Origin: Trissonchulus latispiculum
Taxonomy: Eukaryota > Nematoda > Enoplea > Enoplida > Ironidae
NCBI GenBank assembly: GCA_030248195.1
Contig: JASAND010026591.1
Span: 1 to 64,000, forward strand
Direction of reading: 5' to 3'
DNA length: 64,000 nt
Shown: positions 35,252 to 47,515 of the stretch, one piece after another
Position numbering within the stretch: position 1 is the stretch's first letter
Layout: the number at the start of each line of letters is the position of its first letter
Made by a program: the position numbers and the translations under genes
The notes under the pieces: generated by a model
What the model was told of the DNA's origin: nothing
What the model saw: only the letters and a program-made list of their open reading frames with translations
Database searches by the model: none

Positions 35252-35699
35252 ATATATAGTTCTGCGTTAAGAATGAGTTCTTGTTTAAGTGAAAGTGTCA
35301 GAGAAATATAGGAGTGTTCATTCACATTGCCGTGATTTACCTAAGTACTCTAAATGTCTGGATGTGCGTCATATGGCTTTTCTCTGGCCTATATCTTCTG
35401 TTGAACTACTGGTAAGATGTGCTAAGCCCATGCCACTGAAACTGGTCAAATGCAAAAGCAATAAAGCACAACGGACATGATTTGAATGAATGGAACAAGC
35501 TAAGCATATGTCAAATTCACAACGACAGAATAGTTCTTTGGGATGTTCCCACACACTTCCGTATGAAAATTCTTGCAGGAAATTTTTAATGAAACAGACT
35601 GGTTTTGGTTGTCCTAAAGCGAAACCGTAAGTAATCTCAGAAGTTTTCGGATACTAGAAGCAATGGTGAAATGCAACATTTTCAAATTCATGAAATCAA

Positions 35700-36200
35700 A
35701 AAAGGGATTGAATCAAACTTGAAGAATCAAGTTGAAATTTGGTATGGGTATGTCTTCAACCACGCTTAGTTAAAATATAGCAAAATTTTTAAATTTTGGG
35801 AAATAAATTTTTTATTCGTGAGTGGGAAGGCGACATCAAAAATTATTGTCTACAATTTTTCCAAAAAGTTGTTTATGGGAGTTATTGGGTTTCTTGGGCC
35901 AGCAGATCACGAAGCCGAAGTCCGCTTTGTTTTGTTTACATCGGCTATAAAATGAAAGCTTTAGGATGTAAGTTAACGAAAAACTGGCTTTAGAATCTTA
36001 TTTTGCCCATGAAACCCATATACACAACGTTTCGTCAAGATCGAAGATAAAAATTTCAGCTTCCCTTGGTCCCAACTCAAGAACCGAATAAAATCTAAAT
36101 TCGCGAAATTGAAAACGTTTGCGATATTTGAATTCAGCTAGGTCGAAAACATACCCATACCAAAAACTTCAGCTCGATTGGTCAACTTTGAGCGGTGGCT
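35700..36200. mobile_element. foldback element, copy 2 of the 7.2-kb family
   Basis: GGTATGTCTTCAACCACGC..., TATAGCAAAATTTT, CCCTTGGTCCC, CGATATTTGAATTCAGC and GGTCGAAAACATACCCATAC match the arms and order of the element at 7240-8095. This copy is shorter and more diverged, with only part of each arm left. Confidence 0.65.
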
Positions 36201-37900
36201 AGTAAATTGGAATAGATCCAAAGCTTGCTGATCATAGGAATATATGTGTCTTTGTCTAAATAGCATTTGCTCTCCAATCCGATCAACTCAGAAATATCCT
36301 CACGAAACTTCAACAGATCCATAGTTGCTGTGAAAACGGGTATGAAATCTAGACAAACAATTTTCGGCTGTTCATTGCAGCTGTCTCATACTAATATCAA
36401 TGTTATTTCACAGATGGTCATAGAACTATCTGCAAAGGAAAACACAAACTTGATATTAACAATAGGAGGACGCTTTACGTAAGAGCTGAAAATATCCCTT
36501 AACAAATGGCTTTACTCTTCCCTTCTAGAGAGGAAGGTTGGATATGACTATATTGTATCCTGGAAAAATTATAGATGGGTTAAGCAGACTTTACCTACTG
36601 GAAAGACTTTTCTGGATAAAAGAATTCAGTGAAGACATTTCAAAATCACTTTTGTTAGACACTTGAAAGTTATTAAAGTAACTGAAAAGAGTTCCCCAGT
36701 CTCACACTTTGTCAGCTTAATGAGGAAACTTTGCCTCTGCCATACTGCGACTTTACTAGCTTTTAGGGCGATCCCTCTTAATCATACAGTCACTGGCTAA
36801 ATTGGAAGTTGACTAACAAAATTAACAGATGAACAATTATGCGTAGGTTTTTAGACACCAGGTGGCCACTGAGATTTGAAGATCCAAACTTCTATTTTTA
36901 TCCTTCATTTAAGGCAACATCCCTTGTAGTTTAATCTGGTGGATTGGACCAAGATAAAGAAAATTTACAAATCGGATTTAGGTTTGTTCGTTTCGATATC
37001 ATGCGGAGTGGACAACGAATCATCTCAATGAGTCTGGATTTGTTGCAGTTTAAACGACCAATCGGAGAAAATGAATGCTAAATCTAGAAAATCAATATAG
37101 GAGCGTTAAATCACAATCCTATGATTGCATGAATGCTTCAAACGAGGGTATTATAAATTTAAAATAAAAAATATTTCGGCTTTAAAACTGTACGTAACTT
37201 TCCTTTTATCAATTAAGCAATTTAATGTTCCGTAATCTTTACTGATTAAGAATTTTTCATTTCAAGGGTGAATTTGGAAACGCAAGAGGTTATCACGGAG
37301 TGGCATAAATTAATTATCCAATCAGATTCCCAGTAATATGAGATGAGAATTTGATTGGATAGTTGGGTATTTGCGTCTTCTCAAACTTGACCTGGTTCAG
37401 TTGATCCCCCTAAATGAAAGTCCTCCAGATTAATGTATATATTATTCTTTAAAAGTTAAATTTCGAGTTCGAAATCCATTAATGGATGACATAACTTTTC
37501 TCAAACACACTATTGTTCTCCCAGCAGTAAATTAAGGTGGAACATTGCGAAACGAATATGTGAAAAACAGGAAAAAAGGAATATTAAGAAAGAGGAACAT
37601 TCAGTTTTAAGGAACAAGCACAAGTAAAGAAGGTTTTCCGCCTGCGCGGCGCTTTTAGGATTAGTGAAATTAGAGGCAACTTTAGAAGAATCCGTGTCGC
37701 AGAAGAAGTGATAAATTCCACGTATGGGAAAGTTTTTTGGAGGTTTAGAGAAATGTTTACTTTTGTGATTTTGCCACTTTGCTTATTTGTCAGCTAGGAA
37801 TTAACAGATGTCAAACTTGTTTCACTGAGTCTATCAGTCAACTCAATAGCACACTAACTTCACCACCGGAACCTTTCATCCTTGTTGCATAGAAAAATGT
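36201..37900. other. no gene recognised
   Basis: Ordinary AT-rich sequence without domain-bearing frames or clear repeats. Confidence 0.45.
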
Positions 37901-37904
37901 ACTA

Positions 37905-37947
37905 CACACGCACACACAAACAAGCGCACAGACACACACACGCATGT

Positions 37948-37978
<31 letters not shown>

Positions 37979-38088
37979 CACGCACGCACACACACGCATG
38001 CACACACACGCACACACACACGCACGCACACACACGCACGCACACACGACGCACGCACACACACGACGCACGCACGCACACACACACG

Positions 38089-38137
<49 letters not shown>

Positions 38138-38160
38138 ACGCACGCACGTTTACACACGTC
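37905..38160. repeat. (CA)n / CACG complex microsatellite
   Basis: About 250 bp of CA repeats interspersed with CGCA and GACG variants. All Cys/Val or His/Thr ORFs across it are artefacts. Confidence 0.97.
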
Positions 38161-38344
38161 GCATGGACACAGACAAAAACAAAAAAATCATGTATCACCG
38201 AAGGTCCGGAACGGGCAAATATGGTCAAGCCTTTATTCTCACCCGGGTAGATCTGGGTACTGCAATTTATAGAAATTTGAGCCTAATGTGTATATGTCGC
38301 GTTTAACTAGAATGCCCGTTATAGCCACTGGGTTTAACGTAAAA

Positions 38345-38744
38345 CCAAGAGTACATAATAACTAAGAGTGTGACAAACGTCCCACTCTTAGTTATTAGGC
38401 TGCAGACATCATCTGCACAATAACGGCCTACCCCCCACAACTGAGTACCTGGTGACCCCCCCCACAACTGAGTACCAGGTACACAATTGTGTACCAGCAC
38501 TCACTTGTATGTTTACATGTTGAAGCTCTAAAGTGGCCAGCTGCTGACAGAATGTTTTTGGCTTCAACATGTAAACATACAAGCGAGTGCTGGTACACAA
38601 TTGTGTACCTGGTACTAAGTTGTGGGGGGGTCACCAGGTACTCAGTTTGGGGGGGGGGTAGGCCGTTATTGTGCAGATGATGTCTGCAGCCTAATAACTA
38701 AGAGTGGGACCCTTGTCACACTCTTAGTTATTATGTACGCTTGG
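38345..38744. mobile_element. 400-bp nearly perfect palindrome with sub-hairpins at both ends
   Basis: The left arm 38345-38526 and right arm 38561-38744 are almost exact reverse complements around a 34-bp loop. Each arm starts CCAAG(A/C)GTACATAATAAC and contains its own inner hairpin TAACTAAGAGTG...CACTCTTAGTTA. Internal GGGGGGGTCACCAGGTACTC and GGTACACAATTGTGTACC palindromes add further structure. There is no coding content. Near-identity of the arms means recent insertion or conversion. Confidence 0.85.
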
Positions 38745-39980
38745 TAAAACTAAGGGTTTGGTATGACCTAGCCCAACTCTGAATTGGCCCAATAATTATG
38801 ATTGGTCCTTTCAAAATGACACTAGGCGAATCAAATGTAGAAGTTCACGTGTATATAAATGCACGTGTCAATAAATGTATGCATGTTGTGCACAATCTCA
38901 TGCATGTTTTTGTAAATTCTACCAGGGGTCGCCTTATTTAAAAATGTGCGTTATAAATATTATAAAACTAGAAGAAAATGTTACCATAATTTATTTTTAA
39001 GTGTTGCTGTGTAAATTTGAATAGAAGTTTTATTATGTGCCTATTTTATTTTATTTTTAATGCAAGAAGACATGTATATATACAAAAATGTTCAGATTAA
39101 GTTAATTAATTTTAATTTAAATTACAGTAATTATTAAATTAGAACATAATTTTTGTGAGCCCCCCCTTCCCCACATTATTAGTTTCAAACAAATTCAACC
39201 ATAAGACAGTTCTTTTTATTTAAAGGGTGGGCTTAGCAATTTAAGTGACAGTTGGGACAAATCAGAGTTGGGCCAAACTGGACTACACCAAACTAAGTAG
39301 CCACATAGTTTAACATTAAACTAAGTGGTCACTTCTCTGCCTATTTTCCTCATATGCAATTTACGCACACGTGTTGTACGCATACGCATATGTATGTATC
39401 TTAATACGGATTATATATGCAATGTAAACAGTGACCGTATGCGCGTACTTCGGTAGTGGAAGACTTCGCCACACTTCAATTGCTCTGTCTGTAAATGCGA
39501 ATTGGAATGGCGTTTACACTCAGCTGGAAACGAGAATGATGGGGAGGCGGCAGGATATAAACTATGTATTAAATGTGAGACTGTTCTGTCGGTTTAGCTC
39601 ACATATTCCTGACGAAACCCCAGACAAACCGATATTTTTGAAATTTTTCAGATTTTTAAATGTTGTGAAAATTTGCCTCTCATCATGTGGATTATGAGAA
39701 CATAATGTTGTCTCTCTCTCTCTGACGTATAATAAGTGCAGTATAAGTGATCACAGTTTTCTACACTCATTTTTGGTCAGACTTTAGCAAATTTCATCAA
39801 TTACTGTCCAGCTTAGTTTCGGATAACGATAAGGTTCAGCAATATGGAAGTGATAGGATCTAATTGATCATGAAACATTAAATAAATAACATAATAGAAA
39901 AACAATTTTTAGATTGCAATGCAACGAAAGTAGTTGTTCACAGTATTTCAAGGTATGTTCAAATCAGCTTGATGGTATGG
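38745..39980. other. no gene recognised
   Basis: AT-rich DNA; a short CT run lies near 39712. The 88-codon frame at 39431-39697 has no recognisable domain. Confidence 0.4.
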
Positions 39981-40721
39981 AAAGTTTTGGCTTCTGTAAA
40001 TTTTGTGGGGAGGAGCTGACTTAATGACTCTGTTTATACTTGATTAATCTTCAAGTGGCACCCAACAGGGCAAGTTGAACACTGAGTGCAGAACGAAAAT
40101 TAGAGAGGTCGCTTCGCAATGGCCTTTGTATTTTCCTCCCCATAAATTTTACACCTTTAATATCAGGAGTTTAATAGTTTTTAGGAGTTTTAAATCGGTA
40201 TAATATTCAGCTGCTTTCATGGAATTCAGGCTAGAAACTAATTTTCGTGTTTAATGTTAAATTGAAATAAAATTTTTTTTAAAACTAAATTTAAAAACAT
40301 TCCTGAAATCAGTTTTTCAGGGCAGATATGATCAGTATAAGTGTGGAAATATTAACGTGTTTATTAACTTTGTCACAGTATTGGATTCAGCTGTTCCGAA
40401 ATTATATCGGTTTGATTTTACTTTAAGTTTAGTCCGATTAAATTGAATTTCAATTCAACATTAAACCTAAAAATTAATTTCTAAGCTGAATGCTAGCTGA
40501 AAATTTTTCCGTTTTCAGTTTGAAAACTCCTAATCTTAATATTAAGGATGTTAAATTTATGGGGAGAGAAATGCAAAGGTCATTGCGAAGCGACCTCTCT
40601 AATTTTCGTTCTGCACTCAGTGTTCAACTTGCCCTGTTGGGTGCCACTTGAAGATTAATCAAGTATAAACAGAGTCATTAAGTCAGTTCCTCCCCACAAA
40701 ATTTACGGAAGCCAAAGTTTT
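39981..40721. mobile_element. MITE with about 175-bp terminal inverted repeats
   Basis: The left arm (about 39981-40158, GGCTTCTGTAAATTTTGTGG...) and right arm (about 40549-40721) are close reverse complements, sharing TTGATTAATCTTCAAGTGGC and GAGAGGTCGCTTCGCAATG. The AT-rich centre encodes nothing. The flanking duplication was not resolved. Confidence 0.8.
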
Positions 40722-41790
40722 AAATGAACAAGAACAAAATCAAATAAACTAATACGAGCAAATGAATTATGAGCAAGTAAAATACGTGCAAATGGGGTAA
40801 TGAACAAATGGTAGGAAATAGTGGGATCAACTTCTAGCCCTACAAAATCATAACAATTGCTGCAAGCTTTGTTAATTATTCAATCCTACTTAGAGCTAAT
40901 ACGTGGAAAGAAATCATTGAATCTCTTACGTCGATCAATTCGACCAGAAAAAATTGTATTACAACTGTAAGCCAGGTGCATGAACGAACCTGTGCTTGTA
41001 CTTAACTTTTAATGAAAGTCAACATTTAACTGCTCTTTACTAATTAGTATTAATTTCTAAGGAAAGAGGGGGCAGCGGTAAATATCAAATGTAATTTAAT
41101 TTCCTCCCAGACTGATCACAAACTTTTCTGGTTGTGCCAAGCTTGTCTGCAGAATTTAAAAAATTTTCTCATTAGATTAGAATAAAAGCCGCTAACTAAC
41201 GCCAGCTTGATGGACAAGGGTTCAATTTTGGGCGTTATTAGATACAAATAACTTTCGGCTCCCTAACTTTTTACCTCAGGATAATAGGAATGACCCTTCA
41301 TTTTGAATTTCCTTAAAGCCACTACACGCCATATACAAGCATAAGCAAGTGTACATAATATAAGAGTGTTATATTATACCAAATATCATTATTATTATTA
41401 TACCAAATACCAAATACCATTATATCAAACACTTATATTATGTACTTTTGATCTAAGTAAACGGGTGATAATTCCGTATGCGTACACGGTTTACATTCAT
41501 TAGCGAGAATTGCTTCAGTGAGAACTTGTTTTAGAGAGAATTGCTTTAGTGAGAACAGCTTCAGTTTATTAATAAAATCCTTCGTTTACATTTAATTAGT
41601 ACATGGATTTGGTTTACATTCATTAGCGTGAATTTCGTTACTTTTAATTATAAATTAGAATTAGAATTCTATTTTTAAAATCTTCAGGCGTCGCCGGAAC
41701 TTTTTAGCTAATTTTGATCTTTCTTAAAGAAAATTCACCAAAATTTGAATTTTTTTAGGAAACGGCTTTGGTCGACAACTGGCCACTGGG
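40722..41790. other. no gene recognised, one short inverted repeat
   Basis: GTACATAATATAAGAGTG (about 41351) is mirrored by CACTTATATTATGTAC (about 41430) around ATT and ACCAAATACC repeats. Nothing else is supportable. Confidence 0.45.
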
Positions 41791-41796
41791 TAATCC

Positions 41797-41798
<2 letters not shown>

Positions 41799-41886
<88 letters not shown>
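41799..41886. repeat. compound (TTA)n-(TTG)n microsatellite
   Basis: About 19 TTA units are followed directly by about 10 TTG units. Confidence 0.97.
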
Positions 41887-42069
41887 GGTTTGGCATAGTG
41901 CTTTCTCAGCCTCCGTGGCTTCAAAAATTTAAAAAAATTAATTCTTATTGTAAAACAGTCCTATAAAGTCGGTTGAAATTGCGATGAAACTTTTTTTTGG
42001 CTTTCATCTCCAGAAAGACCACAATTACTAACCGCATTAGAGCGCGAACAAAAGCAATTGTTATATAGG

Positions 42070-42470
42070 CACCTTTCTTTGAAAAACACCACGTTTTAGT
42101 TTTAAGGTCGTCAAAGAAACTATGTCCTAGTTTTAAACTTAAAAATTGAATTTGAAAATTATGATGAAACCGTCGAGTCGTCCTTTGGTAATTTCTGGTC
42201 TTTAATATATAATTGCACAATTATGTATATTCTCGAGCACTTCAAACTGTCCGCGAAAAAGCAGAAATTCTTCCAAAAATAAGAGACATTTAAAATACCT
42301 TTCTAACCCCATTAAGACCTTTCTAAGTACTTAGACCGTAAACATTTTAAGCTTCTCTCGTATTATAAAATAGTTTTTGAGTCGGTTCAAATTCAATTTT
42401 AAGTTTAAAACTCGGACGTAGTTTCTTTGACGACTTTAAAACTGAAACGTGGTGTTTTTCAAAGAAAGGT
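42070..42470. repeat. inverted-repeat element with about 100-bp arms
   Basis: CACCTTTCTTTGAAAAACACCACGTTTTAG...GTCGTCAAAGAAACTA (about 42070-42130) is mirrored at about 42425-42470, and AAACTTAAAAATTGAATTTGAA is mirrored near 42390. It is probably a small foldback insertion; no ORF. Confidence 0.65.
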
Positions 42471-42694
42471 CATCAACCAAGGTGTTCCTTGTAAATTTCC
42501 TATAAAATCCAGCTAATATTACAAGAGGCAGCTTTGTTTGTATCTACTCAATCGCTAACGAAACAAATGAAAAATTACATACGAAATACTGTTTTCGGAG
42601 AATCCAATTGATTTTAGTTATATGATGACAAAATACTTGTAAAAGAATAGCAAATTAAACACAACTATATACAGAAGGGTACACTATGCTGATT

Positions 42695-42845
42695 ACATTG
42701 AGCGACGCGCACGTACACTTTCTAGAAATGCGCGTGGCTCACGTACACTTTCTCATTGCGCGACATGCACGTACATTTTGAAAATGTGCGCGTGGCTCAC
42801 GTACACTTTCTCATTGCGCGACACGCACGTACACTTTCTAAATAC
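42695..42845. repeat. minisatellite of GCGCGTGGCTCACGTACACTTTCT type
   Basis: Two to three units with a period of about 60 bp contain CACGTACACTTTCTCATTGC and GCGCGTGGCTC or GCGACACGC variants. Confidence 0.75.
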
Positions 42846-43245
42846 GCGGCCGGGCGTCCGAAATCCAAAACGTCGGTCGGTGCTGGCTGACCCTCTTCAA
42901 GCAATATATATGTATCCTGCACCGATGGCTATAATTTGCTCCTTTTTCAACGCTTATTTGGATTGAATTTTGCTAGTTACATTTTAAACAGATTTGCTGA
43001 AACTGGCTGCATTATGTCATTACTAGAATTAGATGATTGGCTGTTAAATTTTGGGTCGCGACGGTTCGCTCATCTTCGTAACATTACCACTATGCTAGCC
43101 AGGGGACAATTTTACTTAGTTGGAACTTGTACTTATTGTATTCCCCCAGTTTCAATTGCACTTAGTGCGTATACTGTTACCATGTACTTATATTGTGAAG
43201 CCTGTTATTACACCAAGGCTACGTATTAGACTTTCCTTTGATGTT

Positions 43246-43322
43246 GATTGTGTGTGTGTGTGTGTGTGGTGTGTGTGTGGTGTGTGTGTGGTGTGTGTGT
43301 GCGTGTGTGTGTGTGTCTATGT

Positions 43323-43390
<68 letters not shown>

Positions 43391-43442
43391 GTATGTGTGT
43401 ATGTGTGTGCGCGCGTGTGTGTGTGCGTGTGTGTGTGCGTAC
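43246..43442. repeat. (TG)n complex microsatellite
   Basis: About 200 bp of TG with GGTGTG, TATG and CGCG interruptions, ending just left of the big palindrome. Confidence 0.97.
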
Positions 43443-43539
43443 ACGGAATTATCACAAGCAAACGAATACATATAAATAGAAAACCGTTACCAGCATGAAA
43501 AAATTATATATATAATAGCAACCGAAACTAGCATGTACT

Positions 43540-43835
43540 CCCATATGACCATCTAATGCCTTTTGTGTTTTGAATTTGCTTGTACAACGTTGGCAGGAGT
43601 ACTCTTCCTGAAGGGGGTCTTGCTCAGGTTTTTTAGGGGGATCTGGCTTACATATGTGAGTCGCCTTTGTGTCTTCCCGAGAGTAACTCTTTCCACATTT
43701 TTCATAAGCAGACTTCTCTTCCTTATGCTTCTGTCTAACATGCCTACTTAGATTGTATTTCGAGTGAACATTTTACCGCAAAATCCACAAATGAAGTTTT
43801 CCATTTTCGGTTGTTTATGTCCTTACACAATGATG
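43540..43835 (-). pseudogene. C2H2 zinc-finger ORF relic, left arm
   Basis: The minus strand encodes the same multi-finger region as the right arm at 46110: a start MENFICGFCG, a second C-x2-C finger and a third one near the end, then the palindrome boundary. A one-base deletion in an A run inside the first finger throws the frame, so no full ORF exists. Fingers are recognised from C-x2-C...H pairs read across more than one frame. Confidence 0.55.
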
Positions 43836-44329
43836 TATCACTTTCAGAGCTCTTAAAAAACCGACCACTCGCGACGACAGACTAAGTAAAACTGACGATC
43901 TACCAACATTTTACCCGTTTATATAGATTTCAGAGTTAGCTAATAGTTGCTTGGCTTAACAATAGTTTGACCGTTTGCACAAATTGGTATTATAAAAAGT
44001 ATTTAGATTTTTCATTTTTCAATTCACCCAAGTTCTGGGTCACTCCTTCTTTACACCAATCTTGCTCCGAGCATATTTTCCTAATGTTTTACATAATTTT
44101 GTCTTTGCCTTCCATGCCTTGCCTTAACTACCGACTGTTGTTCCTTTGTATTCTGAGTCACTCCAAACCTACTCCGAGACAACACCGAGTATACGCTGAG
44201 CCTACTCCGAACATACTCCGAACTAGTAATTTTCCACTTATTCTTCCTCCTCCTGTTCATCAAATTGGTCCACCGTTTTTTCAGGTAGTACCACTGTGCT
44301 CAAATTGGAGTTATTTTCTATGGCACGTC

Positions 44330-44770
44330 TGAGGGCTTCTTCATCAGAATACTACGTTGGATGTGAAAGTAAATTTTTCTATTGAGTTCAGCTAGGATCC
44401 TAGGTCGGACTTCATTGTAAGCCTCAATTTCAGCATCAGCATCATCATGGCCGTTTGCAACATATTCGTTTGCTAACCTATTTATTCTACCCTCGAATTT
44501 TTCTTCAGACTGCCTGACAAACTCATCCCAAAATTTACCGATGTCAGTTGGCTCATAGATCTCTCCACAACTTGAGTCGCTACTGTCTGAACATTCGGTA
44601 CTCGTCTCTGATTCAGACTCATCATACTCTGATTCGGACTCAACATACTCTGGTTGGGCACTGTAAAGGTTTTGTACATGACGTTATTGGTTGAACGCCC
44701 TGGTGAAGGTCTGACCACATTCACCACACTGATATGGCTTATTGTATTCGCAAGTAGACATATTTGTTCT
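44330..44770 (-). pseudogene. single C2H2 finger plus acidic Ser/Glu tail, left arm
   Basis: In one minus-strand frame from about 44761 the sequence reads as a C2H2 finger (YQCGECGQTFTRAFN) that meets a TAA just before the finger's His. Beyond the stop the same frame continues as an acidic SESEYDESESE-type stretch and a helical FWDEF-type region. The right arm has the same TAA. The longer open frame at 44482-44727 is a shifted shadow of this coding region. Confidence 0.55.
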
Positions 44771-45204
44771 GATCGAGTTTCAGTATACGCTTTAGAGACT
44801 TGATGTCGCTTTGTCCTTATTGTTTGTGCTTTTATTGATTTAGCTTGGTGTTTTTATATGATTTATGCGTTTATTGATTTTTAGTAAGAGTCACTCTAGA
44901 TTGGCTAGCCAATTTGACGGGACGACTTCGAGTACAGTGAATCAATAAAAGCGGAAATTGATCCTTGTTCTTTGACTAACATCACTCCAAATTACTTGAA
45001 CACTGCTGTTAATACAAGGTGTAAGCTCGGTGTATGCTCAGTGTATACTCGTTGTTAATTCGGAGTAGGTTTGGAGTGACTCGAACTAAAAATCAATAAA
45101 AGTACAAAGCATATAAAAACACCAAGCTAAATCAATAAAAGCACAAACAATAAGGACAAAGCGACATCAAGTCTCCAAAGGGTATATTGAAACTCGATCA
45201 GAAC

Positions 45205-45600
45205 AAATATGTCTACTTGCTAATACAATAAGCCATACCAGTGTGGTGAATGTGGTCATACCTTCACCAGGGCGTTCAACCTATAACGTCATGTACAAAA
45301 CCTTCACAGTGCCCAACCAGAGTATGTTGAGTCCGAATCAGAGTATGATGAGTCTGAATCAGAGACGAGTACCGAATGTTCAGACAGCAGCGACTCAAGT
45401 TGTGGAGAGATCTATGAGCCAACTGACATCGGTAAATTTTGGGATGAGTTTGTCAGGCAATCTGAAGAAAAATTCGAGGGTAGAATAAATAGGTTAGCAA
45501 ACGACCGACCTAGGATCCTAGCTGAACTCAATAGAAAAATTTACTTTCACATCCAACGTAGTATTCTGATGAAGAAGCCCTCAGACGTGCCATAGAAAAT
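45205..45600 (+). pseudogene. single C2H2 finger plus acidic tail, right arm
   Basis: This is the mirror copy of 44330-44770, with the same C-x2-C half-finger, the same in-frame TAA before the His residues and the same acidic tail. A short segment present in the left arm near 44410-44460 is missing here. It ends at a stop shortly after a KKPSD motif. Confidence 0.55.
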
Positions 45601-46109
45601 AACTCCAATTTGAGCACAGTGGTACTACCTGAAAAAACGGTGGACCAATTTGATGAACAGGAGGAGGAAGAATAAGGGGGAAATTACTAGTTCGGAGTAT
45701 GTTCGGAGTAGGCTCAGTGTATACTCGGTGTTGTCTCGGAGTAGGTTTGGAGTGACTCAGAATACAAAGGAATAACAGTCGCTAGTTAAGGCAAGGCATG
45801 GAAGGCAAAGACAAAATTCTGTAAAACATTAGGAAAAATATGCTCGGAGCAAGATTGGTGTAAAGAAGGAGTGACCCAGAACTTAGGTGAATTGAAAAAT
45901 GAAAAATCTAAATACTTTTTATAATACCAAGTTGTGCAAACGGTCAAACTATTGTTAAGCCAAGCAACTATTAGCTAACCGAGAAATCTATATAAACGGG
46001 AAAAATATTGGTAGATCGTCAGTTTTACTTAGTCTGTCGTCGCGAGTGGTCGGTTTTTTAAGAGCTCTGAAAGTGATACATCATTGTGTAAGGACATAAA
46101 CAACCGAAA

Positions 46110-46509
46110 ATGGAAAACTTCATTTGTGGATTTTGCGGTAGAATGCTCACTCTAAAATACAATACAGTAGGCACGTTAGACAGAAGCATAAGGAAGAGAA
46201 GTCTACTTGTGAAAAATGTGGAAAGAGTTACTCTCGGGAAGACACAAAGGCGACTCATATATGTAAGCCAGATCCCCCTAAGAAACCTGAGCAAGACCCC
46301 CTTCAGGAAGAGTACTCCTGCCAACGTTGTACAAGCAAATTCAAAACACAACAGGGATTAGATGGTCATATGGGAGTACATGCTAGTTTCGATAAAATAC
46401 TAATGCAAAGAAAGTGCCCACGGTTGCCACTCCCAAAGGAAGATCCGACTGAACCACCTGCGGACGTTTTGGAGACACTGCCTGAGCCGATTAGAAATGT
46501 TTATGTTTG
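46110..46509 (+). pseudogene. multi-finger C2H2 ORF relic, right arm
   Basis: It starts MENFICGFCG, then is frameshifted inside the first finger. The alternative frame carries a second finger (CEKCGKSYSRED) and a third (CQRCTSKFKTQQGLDGH). A Pro/Glu-rich linker with PLPKEDPTEPP follows, and a stop. A tandem copy with the same breaks lies at 46988. Confidence 0.55.
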
Positions 46510-46689
46510 AAATTGGGACAAAGCTTAAGCTCGGACCGGGAATCACTCAACTTACAACTTTCGTCTGGATGACACAAGGGAATCCATTCTTAAAACACTC
46601 CTCTACTCTGTTTTCAATGCTCAATTCTACACCATTAACATACTCCGAACTAGTAATTTTCCACTTATTCTTCCTCCTTCCAACTCCAA

Positions 46690-47515
46690 CAAAATTCTGT
46701 AAAACATTAGGAAAAATATGCTCGGAGCAAGATTGGTGTAAAGAAGGAGTGACCCAGAACTTAGGTGAATTGAAAAATGAAAAATCTAAATACTTTTTAT
46801 AATACCAAGTTGTGCAAGCGGTCAAACTATTGTTAAGCCAAGCAACTATTAGCTAACTGAGAAATCTATATAAACGGGAAAAATATTGGTAGATCGTCAG
46901 TTTTACTTAGTCTGTCGTCGCGAGTGGTCGGTTTTTTAAGAGCTCTGAAAGTGATACATCATTGTGTAAGGACATAAACAACCGAAAATGGAAAACTTCA
47001 TTTGTGGATTTTGCGGTAGAATGCTCACTCTAAAATACAATACAGTAGGCACGTTAGACAGAAGCATAAGGAAGAGAAGTCTACTTGTGAAAAATGTGGA
47101 AAGAGTTACTCTCGGGAAGACACAAAGGCGACTCATATATGTAAGCCAGATCCCCCTAAGAAACCTGAGCAAGACTCCCTTCAGGAAGAGTACTCCTGCC
47201 AACGTTGTACAAGCAAATTCAAAACACAACAGGGATTAGATGGTCATATGGAGTACATGCTAGTTTCGATAAAATACTAATGCAAAGAAAGTGCCCACGG
47301 TTGCCACTCCCAAAGGAAGATCCGACTGAACCACCTGCGGACGTTTTGGAGACACTGCCTGAGCCGATTAGAAATGTTTATGTTTGAAATTGGGACAAAG
47401 CTTAAGCTCGGACCGGGAATCACTCAACTTACAACTTTCGTCTGGATGACACAAGGGAATCCAATCTTAAAACACTCCTCTACTCTGTTTTCAATGCTCA
47501 ATTCTACACCATTAA
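46690..47515 (+). repeat. tandem direct duplication of 45812-46638
   Basis: The segment from AAAATTCTGTAAAACATTAG to CAATTCTACACCATTAA is repeated with an offset of 877-878 bp and only a few differences, including one deleted G near 47251. The copies share the same frameshifts, so duplication came after the decay of the ORF. Confidence 0.9.

Larger units (their letters stand above)
43523..46391. mobile_element. 2.9-kb palindrome, arms about 1.3 kb carrying zinc-finger ORF relics
   Basis: The left arm 43523-44884 (from CGAAACTAGCATGTACTCCC) is the reverse complement of the right arm 45087-46391 (ending GGGAGTACATGCTAGTTTCG), with an approximately 200-bp unique spacer. Arms are over 90 percent alike by eye, differing by point changes and small indels. 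Each arm holds two C2H2 zinc-finger coding relics in the same relative order, so the structure is an inverted duplication of a longer element. Subrepeats ACTCCGAAC and CTCCGAGA occur near 44160-44230 and 45690-45740. Confidence 0.85.

Noticed and set aside
37838..38306. Long Cys/Val and His/Thr ORFs on both strands
   Set aside because: They are translations of a CA/CACG microsatellite; no real protein composition.
43120..43498. Cys/Val-rich ORFs of 75-119 codons
   Set aside because: They are translations of a TG microsatellite.
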